From positions 4,442,001-4,506,000 of the forward strand of contig JAYKKM010000193.1 in assembly GCA_035772405.1 (NCBI GenBank): a stretch of 64,000 nucleotides of DNA, written 5' to 3'. Under the pieces are notes generated by a model. The model made no database searches, was not told the origin of the DNA, and worked only from the letters and a program-made list of their open reading frames with translations. The position numbers were made by a program, and so were the translations under genes. Positions 1-10,860 of this stretch are shown here, in pieces; positions within the stretch are counted from its first letter, which is position 1, and each line of letters begins with the position of its first letter. This DNA comes from Chrysogorgia sp. JL179-B06. Lineage: Eukaryota; Cnidaria; Anthozoa; Scleralcyonacea; Chrysogorgiidae.

Positions 1-1819
1 CTTGTCGGCGATTTCACAACACCGAAGTTAACAAGTGCCGTGGATAAAGCATTATTGTGTCGAAAAATTGCACCGTGTTCGGCAGAATTTTTCACATTGT
101 CATTTTTATCTATGAAATTTAGAACAATATTCAATCGACAAAGTTATACATCGTTTGTGTGTATAACTCAGAAGAACTCGCAAAACGTGAGCTCCGAACA
201 AGAGTTATGATCATGCTGCATAAAGTGAGCTTGTGTGGAACATCTACCCAATATATTTACTGTTTATCCAGTTGTCATCATTGACGATATACATAAAGCA
301 CATTTTTAGCAGGGGAACTCGCATAACATGACAGCTTCTCTGCGACGTGTGCGCAACAAGTGAAATTGACACCAACAACAACCACAGCCTTAGAAATAAA
401 TAATTTCTGCGGGAAATAAAAAATTTGTTGGTTACAAAGCTCTACGTTTCTCTTTACTTAATATTCTTCGTGATCATTCTAGGTAATTGCTTTTCCTCCA
501 GCATTTCCACATTAAGCATAAAAGGTCGAGAAAGAATGATTGGTTACAAGCTGTCAGACCAAAGTTCATTGAAGGTGACAACTCCATCGATGCGCAACGA
601 TGGAAAATCAGCTTTTGTGAGAAGTAAAATAAATTTGACAAGAATTTCACAAAATATCATCTTTCCTGATACATTTTGTAAATGCGTAACCTTACAATGA
701 TCGCTAGAACGCTAACACACTACGAAGACAAACTCGCAAAAGTGCAAAACATGTAGTAGTCTTCGACTCTTCGCCGCCGCAGAATAAGTTGATTGCAATC
801 CCAGCATTTCGAATTACTCCCCCCTCCCTCCTCCGGGTGTTGATTCCCCCGGACACGGCGGCATAACAAAGTGGTAACAGGAACCCGAAAAATATCCTCA
901 AAACTCCAGAATTTAGTATCTTGAAGAGACTCGAAAAGAAGCACTGACTCTTTAGGCTACATGAGGCACGACTTCCACAATTATCACCGTGTCCAGGGGA
1001 ATCAACACCCGTTCTGCGGCGGCGAAGAGTCGAAGACTACATGTTTTGTACTTTTGCGAGTTTGTCTTCGTAGTGTGTTCGCGTTCTAGCGATCATTGTA
1101 AGGTTACGCATTTACAAAATGTATCAGGATTAATGACATTTTGTGAAATTCTTGTCAAATTTATTTTACTTCTCACAAAAGCTGATTTTCCATCGTTGCG
1201 CATCGATGGAGTTGTCACCTTCAATGAACTTTGGTCTGACAGCTTGTAACCAATCATTCTTTCTCGACCTTTTATGCTTAATGTGGAAATTGCTGGAGGA
1301 AAAGCAATTACCTAGAATGATCACGAAGAATATTAAGTAAAGCGAGACGTAGAGCTTTGTAACCAACAAATTTTTTATTTCCCGCAGAAATTATTTATTT
1401 CTAAGGCTGTGGTTGTTGTTGGTGTCAATTTCACTTTGTTGCGCACACGTCGCAGAGAAGCTGTCATGTTATGCGAGTTCCCCTGCTGAAAATGTGCTTC
1501 ATGTAGTTGTGTTTTCGACTTTAAACTATTAATGCCTATATCGTCAATGATGACAACTGGATAAACAGTAAATATATTGGGTGGATGTTCCACACAAGCT
1601 CACTTTATGCAGCATGATCATAACTCTTGTTCGGAGCTCACGTTTTGCGAGTTCTTCTGAGTTACACACAAACGATGTATAACTTTTGTCGATTGAATAT
1701 TGTTCTAAATTTCATAGATAAAAGTGACGATGTGAAAAATTCTGCCGAACACGGTGCAATTCGACACAATAATGCTTTATCCACGGCACTTGTTAACTCG
1801 GTGTTGTGAAATCGACAAG
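1..1819. repeat. Giant foldback element (about 0.8-kb inverted arms)
   Basis: The first ~785 bases reappear in reverse complement at about 1,012-1,819. For example, the opening 'cttgtcggcgatttcacaac' pairs with 'gttgtgaaatcgacaag' ending at 1,819. The arms differ by scattered substitutions and by a ~40-base insertion in the right arm near 1,495-1,540. Pairing resumes inside the spacer, where 'gggtgttgattcccccggac' (about 835) pairs with the segment near 990-1,011. The short ORFs in the two arms are mirror images and look non-coding. This is probably a foldback-type or long-TIR DNA transposon. The left end touches the window edge, so its true terminus and TSD cannot be read. Confidence 0.85.
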
Positions 1820-2262
1820 ATTTCGACATGTCGCAGTTCGGTAAATTGTTTTCTGCGAGTTCTACTGCGACATGTAGCGGAACAATATCGTCCTATTTGG
1901 TGTGATATTGTTCTACTAGACCTTGAAACGAGTGACATTAACAAAATAATCCAATTTCTCTCTTCGATAGCCTCACAAATCTATTGTTACTGGGACGGCC
2001 GTCACTTACGAAGGCGGTCAAGTCGAAGCGTATTAAGTCTGCGATAAGATGAACATTTGCAGTTCCCCAGAGAAATGTAAAATCAGTGAGAACTCCCAGA
2101 TTGCTTCATTTTATGTAGAATTTATTGAAGAACAATGACATGAAAAAAAAGTGGTAATACTCAAAGCATAAGGCGTATAAGGCGATTTAATTAAAAAAAT
2201 ATCACGTCTGGCTCCAGATTCAATCTGAATCTGAATCTGGAGCCAACTGTCTGTCGGATATT
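1820..2262. other. Non-coding stretch with a small hairpin
   Basis: No convincing coding sequence seen. A 13-bp perfect hairpin stem (2,210-2,222 with 2,232-2,244, 'ggctccagattca') sits just before the minisatellite. Confidence 0.5.
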
Positions 2263-2563
2263 GAAACAAGCATAAAATGTCAAACAAGCATAGAATGTCA
2301 AACAAGCATAAAATGTCAAACAAGCATAAAATGTCAAACAAGCATAAAATGTCAAACAAGCATAAAATGTCAAACAAGCATAAAATGTCAAACAAGCATA
2401 AAATGTCAAACAAGCATAAAATGTCAAACAAACTAAAATGTCAAAGCATAAAATATAAAACAAGCATAAAATGTCAAACAAGCATAAAATGTCAAACAAG
2501 CATAAAATGTCAAACAAGCATAAAATGTCAAACAAGCATAAAATGTCAAACAAGCATAAAATG
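2263..2563. repeat. 18-bp minisatellite, about 16 copies
   Basis: The unit 'aaacaagcataaaatgtc' is repeated almost perfectly, with one shortened unit near 2,435-2,460. Because 18 is a multiple of three and the unit has no stop in several frames, it produces long artificial ORFs on both strands (MSNKHK or CLFDIL periodic peptides). These are not evidence of a gene. Confidence 0.95.
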
Positions 2564-2579
2564 ATCAAACACAAGCATG

Positions 2580-4640
2580 TCGGCTAGCGTAACATGGGTT
2601 GCACGTGAAACTTCAATGTCGCATTGTGAAACTCCAATGTCGGAGAGTGAAACTCCAATGTCCAATCGCGGACAACAATAATAAAATATGAACGGAACAT
2701 CAAATCGAAAAGTCTAATTTTGGCGGGGATATAACGCCATATCCAAGACCAACTTGTAACAAGATACTGTCAATTGTTGTCGTCGACAAACTCATAAAAG
2801 AGCACTGCTTTCCTCGAGACTGGCCACTGAAACGTTGATGGCCTTGATGGATACTTCCGCAAGCAAGTAAAGACATGACGATGATTCATAATACTTATAC
2901 TTACCGTAATTTTCTGCCAAGGAAGAGGGTAAACTGTCTCAAGATCTTGGAAGACAACGTTCAACAACGTATAGTCATAGACGAAGAACACCGCCGAAAA
3001 ATGTCTGCGCCACCCGATTCGCACACTTGTAGTTGTCGCCGATTGTGGCAACCTCGTACCCAGGCTTTTCCCACGCTCGGCGGACTCGCTGAACGAAAGA
3101 GCACCACAGCGCCCCTACCATATTTGGGAGTCAATCTGTGAACTGTGATCAAATCGTGAAGACATAATTAGCGGTGTCATGTTTGTTTGGTTTAGATTTT
3201 CGGCTTTTGCGCGTTTATATACTTATGGTTGTAATGGATTGTTTCACATAAATGGGACGTATATTCGGGTATTAAAGTACGAAGTGAATACGGCAATAAT
3301 ATGGCTATTGCATAATAATATGCGTTGTTCTCTTTATTCTTTTGAGCTCTTCGTTTTGGTAAATTATTTTGGTCATACATACATTGTTATTGAATGAATC
3401 GAGAGCCTGAAAATGGTTCCTTTTCAATGTGAAACGTGCGACTACAGTTTGACACATTTGATTGATATGTTCACATTTAGCACGGTCAAAAACAACCTCC
3501 GCAGTAGGGAGTTCGTATTGCGCGTTTTAGTTTTAAAGCCGTTTTTAAGCCGTTAGTGCAAGCGTTTCGCAAAAACATTATCGATCATACACGGGGTCTC
3601 TCGATTCATTCAATAACAATGTATGTCTGACCTAAAGAATTTACCAAAATAGAGAACAACGCATATTATATGCAATAGCGTTTGAAACTCATTTATTAAA
3701 AGTACTGGAAACCAGTCTCCGGCTTGTCGGGCAGACGAACAGGAAAAATAAAAAAACATTCGAATCTGATATTACAGACCTTACAGCTCAATTCGAAGAT
3801 TGGTAGACCGTATCTTATCAAAACATGTTGTTTTAAATACTTTACATTTACAAACTGCAACCTATAATATCAATAGTAATCATTAAACGAGATCGTGGGA
3901 AAGTCACTGCCTAAACGAGATCGTGGGAAAGTCATTCTTAGAACAGGGGGGAGTTGGTCATCATTTCGAATAATAACTTTTTCTCATGATATATCCTCAT
4001 AAAAATTTTTTGAAATAATAAAATTCGAAATAATTCTAAATATAAAATTGAGAGTATTTGCTGACTCATCAAAGTAGAATGAGTAGAGTACTTCCTTTTT
4101 TACTTACTGCATGCCTAAATTACTAAATGTCTAAGGATCGAGTCTCGGATATATAAAGAGTCGGCTGACTAGCGTCCGCACGTTTTAGTCGAGCGTTTGA
4201 TAACCCGGGGTTAATATTAACAATAAATAAATTAAACGTTTTTGCTGTTATTTACAGCATAACGCAAAAGTTTTGAATAATATTTATTGTTTAAGGTCTG
4301 TAATATCAGAATTGAATGTTTTTTTCCTAGGTAGATTTATTGTTAAAAAGGACATATTTTTCCTGTTCGTACCCGCTATCTGCTACCCACCACCCGCGTT
4401 TTAGCCCCGCCGTGTCAAGCAAGCTCTAGGGAAGTGCTCGAAATCTAACGATTTGAATGGATGAATTTTGAGCAAAGCGTTCATACCGTTTAACTGCAAG
4501 CGTTCAAACGATCTGCGTCCAGACTGTCAGTGAGTAGTGTTCGATTATTTCGCATTTAAACGCTTTGAATCAGTTCGACAGGTTCCAGTTTAATAGCGGT
4601 TTATCAAACCGTTCGAACTCTTACCGAACGGCATACGAAG
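2580..4640. other. Gene-free repeat-rich stretch
   Basis: No gene seen. Contents: three short 'gtgaaactccaatgtc'-like repeats near 2,610-2,665; a MITE-type end 'cctcgtacccaggcttttcc' near 3,053 that also occurs inverted near 16,630-16,650; a foldback at 3,300-3,690; a local duplication of 'aaacgagatcgtgggaaagt' near 3,886-3,932; and otherwise AT-rich unique sequence. Confidence 0.5.
3300..3690. repeat. Foldback with about 90-bp arms
   Basis: The segment 3,304-3,405 ('...attgttattgaatgaatcga') returns inverted at about 3,597-3,683 ('tcgattcattcaataacaat...'), around a ~190-base spacer. The arms have small indels. Probably a MITE remnant. Confidence 0.6.
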
Positions 4641-4689
4641 GTCACAGACTCCTTATTTTCCATACTCCACGCTGACAACATACGTCACA

Positions 4690-4905
4690 TCGACTCCGTG
4701 TTTTCCATACTCCGCGTTTTCCACACTCCGTGTTTTCCACACTCCGTGTTTTCCACACTCCGTGTTTTCCACACTCCGTGTTTTCCACACTCCGTGTTTT
4801 CCACACTCCGTGTTTTCCACACTCCGTCTTTTCCATTCCACACTCCGTCTTTTCCACACTCCGGCACTCCGTACTCCGGCACTCCGACTCCGTATTTTCC
4901 AGCTA
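4690..4905. repeat. 16-bp minisatellite
   Basis: The unit 'ccacactccgtgtttt' is repeated about ten times, decaying at both ends into 'cactccg' variants. ORFs across it on both strands are periodic artefacts. Confidence 0.9.
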
Positions 4906-5280
4906 ACCAGCGTGCTCCGTGACTATACATGTACACTTCGATGAAGAAATCAAAATCAACATGTTTACAGCCCATAGCCTAATAAATGGTTGTCGAAAGG
5001 TTTACATCTGAATTAATTTTCTATATACTATTATCAACTTGCAGCTCGCTGCGAGTACTCGCAAGCCCTGGGATATAGTTGAAAATTTTGAACTATTTTT
5101 ACTCGCCCGAATTTCTCGCCAGTCATATGCTACCGTTTTCGAAATGACTGAAAGCTGGAATGATATTGGAATTATGCAAGTGATAGAAGTTCTTATAGAA
5201 ACTTTAAATAGTTCAAAATTTTACTCGAGTAAATCTGTATAGTAGAGCTATAAAACGTAGAGCTGCGAGTTGCTTCTTGC
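4906..5280. other. No recognised feature
   Basis: AT-rich sequence with no gene or repeat that I can name. Confidence 0.3.
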
Positions 5281-5640
5281 GACTCAGGAAACACTTCTGG
5301 CGGGGTCTCAAGTATTAGAAAAAAATTAGCCGAAAAAATGGACTTTTAAAAAAAGACGGGAAATGGCCGCAAAAAAGTCAGGGGTTAACCTGAACTTTTT
5401 GACGATTTTGGACCATTTTTAAGATTTAGAAATTATGTAAAAAACGGCTTGTTTATAGGCCTTCTGGAAACACTTTTGGCAGAAAAAAATGGACTTTTAG
5501 AAAAAGTCGGAAAATGGCCGAAATCGGCAAAAACTGGTAAAAGGGTTAGTTAACCTTAACTTTTTGACGATTTTGGGCCATTTTTAAGATTTCGAAATAA
5601 TGCCAAAAATGGCTTATTGTGCCTTAAAAAACTCTTCTGG
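5281..5640 (+). repeat. Two tandem copies of a ~175-bp dispersed repeat
   Basis: Two consecutive units share 'ttctggcgg', 'ggacttttaaaaaaagac', 'aaatggccg' and 'tttttgacgattttgg'. A third partial unit lies at 7,559-7,690. No coding sequence seen. The copies are diverged by several percent, so the family is interspersed rather than a recent array. Confidence 0.65.
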
Positions 5641-5760
5641 CGGGATCTAACAAGTATTATTATATACACAAGCTCTGGATATGAGCTATTCTGCAATCTG
5701 ATTGGTTCCTCTACTAGTAGGCTATCAGCTCATATCCTACTAGTAGAGAAATCTAGCAAA

Positions 5761-6370
5761 ATGGCTGCCAGATTTGCAGAATTAAACGAAGAAGAAATTC
5801 AAGTTTTACTGGGAAATAGTACACCAAAATGCACACAGAAAGCAACCAAATTCGGAATGAAAGTATTTGACGGTAGATAGAACAACTAGATTTTACGAAA
5901 AGCTCTCCAAATTTCATATTTTTAGAAAAACAGCGACGTTTAAAGTGGCGTTGCTAGAAATATTTTTGGCCTTCAAAAAATTAAATTTTAGCGTTTCTAC
6001 TTGGTTTACGAATGAATGGTTTACGAGTTCAAAGAAATTTGACAAGTACATAACAGAAATGTCCAAAACAAAGTTAAATTCTTGCTTAATAAAGCAATTT
6101 CACATTTCTACTAAGGCAGAAAGATGGCTTGTAAATAAAAACAACAATGAAGTTCATTAGAGCTGCCATTTAGATTTCTCAAAAAACGTCAAACAAAGGT
6201 TTTAGCATAATTGGTGACCCTACCTTTGCTGAAGTTAACCATATTCTAGAAGCTTTCGTCAAAGACTTGAGAAAGTCTGGCAAGATAGCTGGAGTAGTCT
6301 ACAAAAAACCCATTTCAAAAGAGCAAAAGGCGGCCTCGGCAACACCGAAGATGACGGTCCTACGGCAAAA
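5761..6370 (+). pseudogene. Decayed KIAA1958/QRICH1-like (DUF3504-type) relic
   Basis: An ATG at 5,761 opens a peptide starting MAARFAELNEEEIQVLL, ending after a frameshift near 5,870. Reading resumes in another frame (EKLSKFH... to about 6,155). After another break, 6,195-6,310 reads as SIIGDPTFAEVNHILEAF and DLRKSGKIAG. This order (MA-rich N-terminus, acidic helix, then a 'small lysine-rich DLKRQGK' motif) resembles the N-terminal part of a repeated metazoan gene family related to KIAA1958/QRICH1/ZMYM, whose C-terminus is a tyrosine-recombinase-like domain. At least two frameshifts and stops make it non-functional. The family call is from memory of its look and is tentative. Confidence 0.4.
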
Positions 6371-6479
6371 TCTTCCGTATTAGAGACTCAAGCATCCGCC
6401 CTGTCGAAACGATCCAAAAATACTTGAAGCATCTAAATCATGCCTGTGAAAGTCTAGTGATAGTCTCTTTCAGCGTCCA

Positions 6480-6725
6480 AATGATTCAAAATGCAATAAG
6501 TTTGATGTCAACATGAACGGGCATGGCAGTCGGCGAAGCTCCACGACAAAAAGTACAGTGTTCAACTTTCACCATTGCAATGTGAACATTTACAACTGAC
6601 TTTGCTGAACTGTTTTTTGATCGGTAAAGTGGTTTTGCAGAGCGAAACTTTCTTCGTTCAAACTGTTTATAATATGAATGCCTTCCATGAGTGATTGATC
6701 GGCGTTTCACTTTCACGTGACATAA
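6480..6725. other. Short unexplained ORF region inside the TIR element
   Basis: A 76-codon minus-strand frame is open here but has no recognisable motif. It lies inside the TIR-bounded relic and is probably chance. Confidence 0.2.
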
Positions 6726-6858
6726 TTTAATTATTCATATTTTGTCTTCATTACGCATGACGGATGTTGAGAGAAAATTTAAAAATCTATTCAATTACTT
6801 GTATAATATAAACTTGCAATTTTATGTTGTTCATATCCAGAGCTTGTGTATATAATAA

Positions 6859-6966
6859 AACAGTTATTCCACTCACTCTCGTCGTATATGGCTGATAGCC
6901 GACTCGGCTAGCGCCTCGTCGGCTATCAGCTCATATACGACTCGAGTTCGTGGAATAACTGTTAAT
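6859..6966. repeat. About 105-bp palindromic MITE
   Basis: 'aacagttattccac' at 6,860 and 'gtggaataactgtt' ending near 6,962 are the outer ends of an almost complete palindrome. It includes 'ggctgatagccgac' and 'gtcggctatcagct'. It directly abuts the right TIR of the 5,657-6,858 relic. Confidence 0.7.
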
Positions 6967-7444
6967 TAGTATCAACCAACTAGTGGTCTATTACAAATTC
7001 GGCATTCTGATTGGCTGAGCTACTCACTGTCTATTGGTGATAGACGGTGAGTAGCGTTACCCAATCACAAACCTTCTTATGCTGGAATATTCCTATTCTG
7101 ACCAATCAGAAGCCACGACATATTCAAGCTGCACGGCCAAACCTGGAATCTAGTCCAAACATGGCGTCCGCTAAATTTTATATACGAGTGATGAAATCAT
7201 GAAAACATTGGCCCGAAAGTAATGGGAAATTGTTCAGTTTGACATTTTCGAATAAGAAAATGAATTCGCTTATGCCTATGGAGTATATCTATACCAAATG
7301 TGAAGCAAAGTAATTACAAACTCGTTTTTTGTGAGCGATTGTTTATCATGTGTCATCGAGCAACTCTACATTTTGAATGGGGAGATTTCTACAAACAAAA
7401 AGGTAAAACTATCTGAAAATGTGGAACAATGTTAGAAAGGTTGT

Positions 7445-7556
7445 TTATGGTTGATACTAAAACAATTAGACAACTCGCCCTCGTTGTCTATGAGCAGATA
7501 GTCAACTCGGGCATCTGCTCATAGACAACTCGTTCTCGTTGTCTAATTGTTAATTA
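7445..7556. repeat. Palindromic MITE related in design to that at 6,859
   Basis: 'aacaattagacaactcg' (about 7,460) returns inverted as 'cgttgtctaattgtt' near 7,550, with an inner pair 'tgtctatgagcaga' and 'tctgctcatagaca'. No coding potential. Between this and the 6,859 element lies about 480 bases of gene-free DNA that includes its own short inverted repeats ('ctcactgtctattgg' with 'atagacggtgag'). Confidence 0.65.
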
Positions 7557-7558
7557 GA

Positions 7559-7690
7559 CGAAACTTAGCCAAAAAAATGGACTTCATAAAGTCGGAAAAT
7601 GGCCAAAATCGGCAAAATAGTAAAGGGGCTAACCTTGACGATTTTGGACCATTTTTAAGATTTAGAAATTATGTAAAAAATCCCATGACG
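7559..7690 (+). repeat. Third copy of the 5.3-kb dispersed repeat
   Basis: Shares 'atggacttc', 'gtcggaaaatggcc', 'gacgattttggaccattt' and 'ttagaaattatgtaaaaaa' with the units at 5,281-5,640. Confidence 0.6.
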
Positions 7691-7734
7691 GATAAATCCA
7701 TAGGGTCCATATCTAGAGACAGATCATTTTTTTT

Positions 7735-7830
7735 TGTCTTAAAATGTATATATTCCAACACTCGAAATTTTCCTTCACCATAAATCCTTAAAACATGTAG
7801 TTTAATCGAGTGAAATGCCAAATATTACTT
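7735..7830 (+). repeat. 3' fragment of tRNA-Ala-derived SINE
   Basis: Contains only the tail of the family ('cttaaaatgtatatattcca', 'cgaaattttccttcaccata') plus a downstream segment, 'tgccaaatattac'. That segment also occurs inverted at 28,147-28,165. No tRNA-like head. Confidence 0.6.
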
Positions 7831-7879
7831 GTAATATACCCAGAATCTTATCCCGGCGGGCATTACCACCACAAAGTAC

Positions 7880-8080
7880 AGAACTTGTGACTAGGCTCTC
7901 GGCAATGGCCGGCATCCGTAGCTCAGTGCAGGTCAGAGCACTGCACTAGCATCGCAGGGTCGCGGGTTCAATTCCAGCCAGATGGCCTTGAAGTTGCATT
8001 TTTCGCAACTGGTTCCGGTTTGGTCTTAAAATGTAAAATATATTCCAACACTCGAAATTTTCCTTGACCATAAATCCTTC
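7880..8080 (+). repeat. tRNA-Ala-derived SINE, copy 1
   Basis: Begins with 'cttgtgactaggctctcgg', followed by a tRNA-like head (about 7,908-7,990) containing A-box 'tagctcagtgcaggtca' (disrupted by an inserted 'ca') and B-box 'gggttcaattcc'. Then comes a body with the self-complementary 'ttgcatttttcgcaa' and the common tail 'aaattttccttgaccataaa'. Candidate Pol III promoter boxes are inside the head. Confidence 0.75.
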
Positions 8081-8099
8081 ACGGCATTACCACCACCAT

Positions 8100-8297
8100 A
8101 TATACAGAACTCGTGACTAGGCTCTCGGCAACGGCTTCCGTAGCTCAGTGGTCAGAGCACTGCACTAGCATCGCAGAGTCGCGGGTTCAATTCCCAGCCG
8201 GAAGGCCTTAAAGTTGCATTTTTCGCAACTGGTCCCGGTTTGGTCTTAAAATGTATGTATTCCAACACTCGAAATTTTCCTTCACCATAAATCCTTT

Positions 8298-8361
<64 letters not shown>
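8100..8361 (+). repeat. tRNA-Ala-derived SINE, copy 2, with (TA)n tail
   Basis: The tRNA-like head is 8,133-8,207. The acceptor arm 'ggcttccg' pairs with 'cggaaggcc', the D-arm is 'agctcagtggtcagagca', the anticodon loop 'ctagcat' places AGC (Ala) at the anticodon, and the T-arm is 'gcgggttcaattccc'. A common body and tail follow, running directly into a (TA)n run at 8,299-8,361. Head, body and simple-repeat tail in that order are the hallmark of a tRNA-derived SINE. Confidence 0.8.
8299..8361. repeat. (TA)n microsatellite, SINE tail
   Basis: About 31 uninterrupted TA dinucleotides directly following the SINE body. Confidence 0.95.
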
Positions 8362-8365
<4 letters not shown>

Positions 8366-9060
8366 TCGGGAACTGGAAAGACATAGTTAATACATATATA
8401 TTGCTATATTTAGAGTTGCACTTAATTAGTTACAGTCCAATGCCCATATATGGAACAGGGTGTTTTTTGTTTTATAGTGTTGACAACCTTTAGCATAAAC
8501 GTACGGACAAACATCGGCCGCAATTTTATCCAACTAGTTGACAAGCATTTTCCTCCATTCAGTAGTCCATGAGACAGTGGTGTTTGTCGGTTTCACCTGG
8601 GGTGAATAAAGTTCATGCTGTTTTTTTATAGGTTGGGTCGTTAGTAGTAAGAAAATCGATGATAGCAGTGAATCAGTGGTAACTCGCTGGAGTTAGAGGC
8701 TATTTTCTAAATTGCTGTCATGTTTGACCGGAATTGTAACGTGCTTTTGTAAAAAACCTTCTAAACTTTTGTCATCGAGCTCTAATTAACCAAAAGTAAA
8801 TGAATGTATTGTCTCTTGCTATATTAATCAACTTTGAAATTATTTCGAACTTCAAAGATTGAATTCATAAGCTTTAAAGCAAGTTCAAAATGGCCGCCAT
8901 CTTAAACCGGAAGCACACCACTGTGATTTTGTTTGTTGCTTTGTTCTTTACAATATACTACTTCTCAGCAGTCAGTTTTGACGTATTGTAACAGTTAATT
9001 TGCATTATATTCCAAGAACTGAGAGACGTGACATTTCCCAGCCTTATTGGATTTGAGTAC
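8362..9060. other. Gene-free stretch
   Basis: No gene seen. The first 13 bases after the TA run, 'tgtcgggaactgg', resemble the start of the BEL LTR at 27,747 ('tgtcggaaactgg'), but the similarity does not continue convincingly. Contains 'aaaatggccgccatctt' near 8,888, a motif common at DNA-transposon ends or promoters. Confidence 0.35.
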
Positions 9061-9064
9061 TAAT

Positions 9065-10860
9065 TACAGATTCTGTTAAAAATATATAAATGGTATGAAA
9101 TGGACCTGAAATATATACAGAGAGAGAACCTATTTGCTATTTCATTCATCGTAGCTCTATCAATCCTATTACTAATACTCTCATCACTGTCTGTTTCGTC
9201 CTCTCCATCACTAATGTGATGAGTATCTTGAGCAGAAGCCTGATTGTCGCATTCCTGGAACCTGCACATGTCCGTGTACCTCAACCCATTTGCCACACAT
9301 ACACAGTTAGGTGCAGTGCATTTCCTCGAACAATTGCAGGATAGTAGTTCCAGAATGGCCTCTGGCGCTGGCTTTCCGTCCATCCATTCAATAACTAGCT
9401 TGTTGACACCGTCCCCCTGTTCCATCTTCCAGCCTCTTCCAACTGGGATTGGTACCTGCGGACATTGCTTCAAACAGCGTTTCCAAATAGAAGTCCGGTA
9501 GTTTGCCTTGTTGATATGCTTTACTAAGCAATCTCTACATGGGGGAAGCTGGTGACTCTCTATCTCTCGTTTCTGTGAACCAGTTGTGCAGAGACGTCCC
9601 ATTCTTTTCCTAGCTCCGCCAAAGTCTCGCGGGATTCCTTTTCATTCTTTACCATCTTCATTGCTTGTACTTTTCCTTTGCCTGCAAACGCACTCAGTGT
9701 CACAACCAGTAAAGGCGTGGACCCCAATAAGTGCTTTGCATATATTTTAAAACCAATGGAGGCGGCGACTTTCCTGAAGTCAACGATCTTCATACATTTG
9801 CGCGATCCAGACTTCATTGGCATGGGATTCTATAATTTTATCACTGAACGCCACGGACATAAAGAATACATCGGTGTCCTCTGAAGATATGAGAATGGAA
9901 CCAAAGCCTTCGTTAACGGCGTGGGATGCATGGAAAAGAAGCCGTCCGTCTGCTTCTTCTTGACGGCAAATTAAGGAAGAGAACTCGTTACTGCTTTGTG
10001 ATGTAATATTATAGCAGATATCGCCAGCATTGCTGTATAACATCTTCCTCTCCAACTTCCTTCTACAGGCATCTTTCCTCCACTCGTTGACTATGAAGGT
10101 AATCAGGCTTGTCTTGTTGTCCACACTTGTCAGGAAGTTTCTCCACTGCCTTACAATTTGAGTGCTCGTGATACCGCGTAGCTAGTGGTGGCCTGACTCT
10201 TCGCCTCTAAGTAGACGCTCGCTGTTCTTGATGGAGAGTTATTTGTATGTGTCAAATACGACATCTAACCTGTCACATCGCACCGCCTGGTTCAAAGCCA
10301 TAGACAGTAGATTTGAAGCTTCCTCGCCGAAAGACATCTGATCCGCCTTTATCTTCTGCACAAGTGCCATGCCATCTATTACTACAGCAGAGTGTTCAGG
10401 AACTTGTTCAATAGTCTGGACATTCTTTTGCAGTGATGATGCAAAGGCAGCCTTGTTGCTCTTTCGAAGAAAGCCATCTTGAGATGACAGAGCCACGATA
10501 ACGGTCCTAGCGGATGCCTAAAGGATGACGCAGATGTCATCCATCTGTAAACTTCTCCCTTGTGCCATCATTATGATTCTCCCGAAAAGAGACCTGTCAT
10601 CCTTTAGGATGATCGATCGTCCAGAGACGTCTTCACCTCGTTCTTATTCATACTGCTGAATGTCTTCAGCTTGTTGGCCTTTAAGGTGTCGGGAAATTTC
10701 TTTATTTGAGGTACCTTCTCCAATCTCTCGTGCTTGAATTCTTCATAACATTCCTCGCCGATTTGATTTGCGTTCTTTATGTCAGCTGCAACATCCCTGG
10801 GTACTGTCTTTACGGTAGAAAGACTAACTAGCTAGGTCTTGTATCTCTAAGAACGGATTA
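9065..10860 (-). pseudogene. Relic of PIN-like/Cys-rich repeated gene
   Basis: Read right to left on the minus strand, conserved-looking blocks appear in different frames. 10,839-10,600 is a lysine-rich segment (QIGEECYEEFKHERL... NKLKTFSSMNKNEV). 10,496-10,239 contains VVIDGMALVQKI (PIN/NYN-like acidic strand) and ends VFDTYK. 10,124-9,790 contains NKTSLITFIVNEWR, CRQEEADGRLLFHA and SSEDTDVFFM. 9,823-9,610 contains LSAFAGKGKVQAMKM. 9,560-9,170 holds a Cys-rich end (LLSCNCSRKCTAPNCVCVA) and an acidic tail. Several frameshifts separate the blocks. This block order is shared by a large family of repeated, probably transposon-associated proteins in cnidarians and other invertebrates. I know no function for it. 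Broken, so not expressed as one protein. Confidence 0.5.

Larger units (their letters stand above)
5657..6858. mobile_element. DNA-transposon relic with perfect 28-bp TIRs
   Basis: The 28 bases at 5,657-5,684 (starting 'ttattatatacacaagctc') are exactly the reverse complement of 6,831-6,858. The 1.2-kb interval between them contains the decayed coding region described separately. The target duplication is not clear. The superfamily cannot be assigned from the TIR alone; the coding remains suggest a tyrosine-recombinase or Crypton-related cargo, or a captured host gene. Confidence 0.65.

Noticed and set aside
2191..2574. Long ORFs on both strands with MSNKHK or CLFDIL/CLTFYA periodic peptides
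   Set aside because: They are read-throughs of the 18-bp minisatellite, whose length is a multiple of three. No other coding evidence.
4642..4975. Overlapping ORFs in several frames across the 16-bp repeat
   Set aside because: Periodic artefacts of the minisatellite.
8133..8207. A functional tRNA-Ala gene
   Set aside because: The head occurs in at least three copies, each followed by the same body and (TA)n tail, with stem mismatches. A SINE explains it better.
8362..8400. BEL LTR start after the TA run
   Set aside because: Only the first 13 bases resemble the LTR at 27,747. There is no further similarity.
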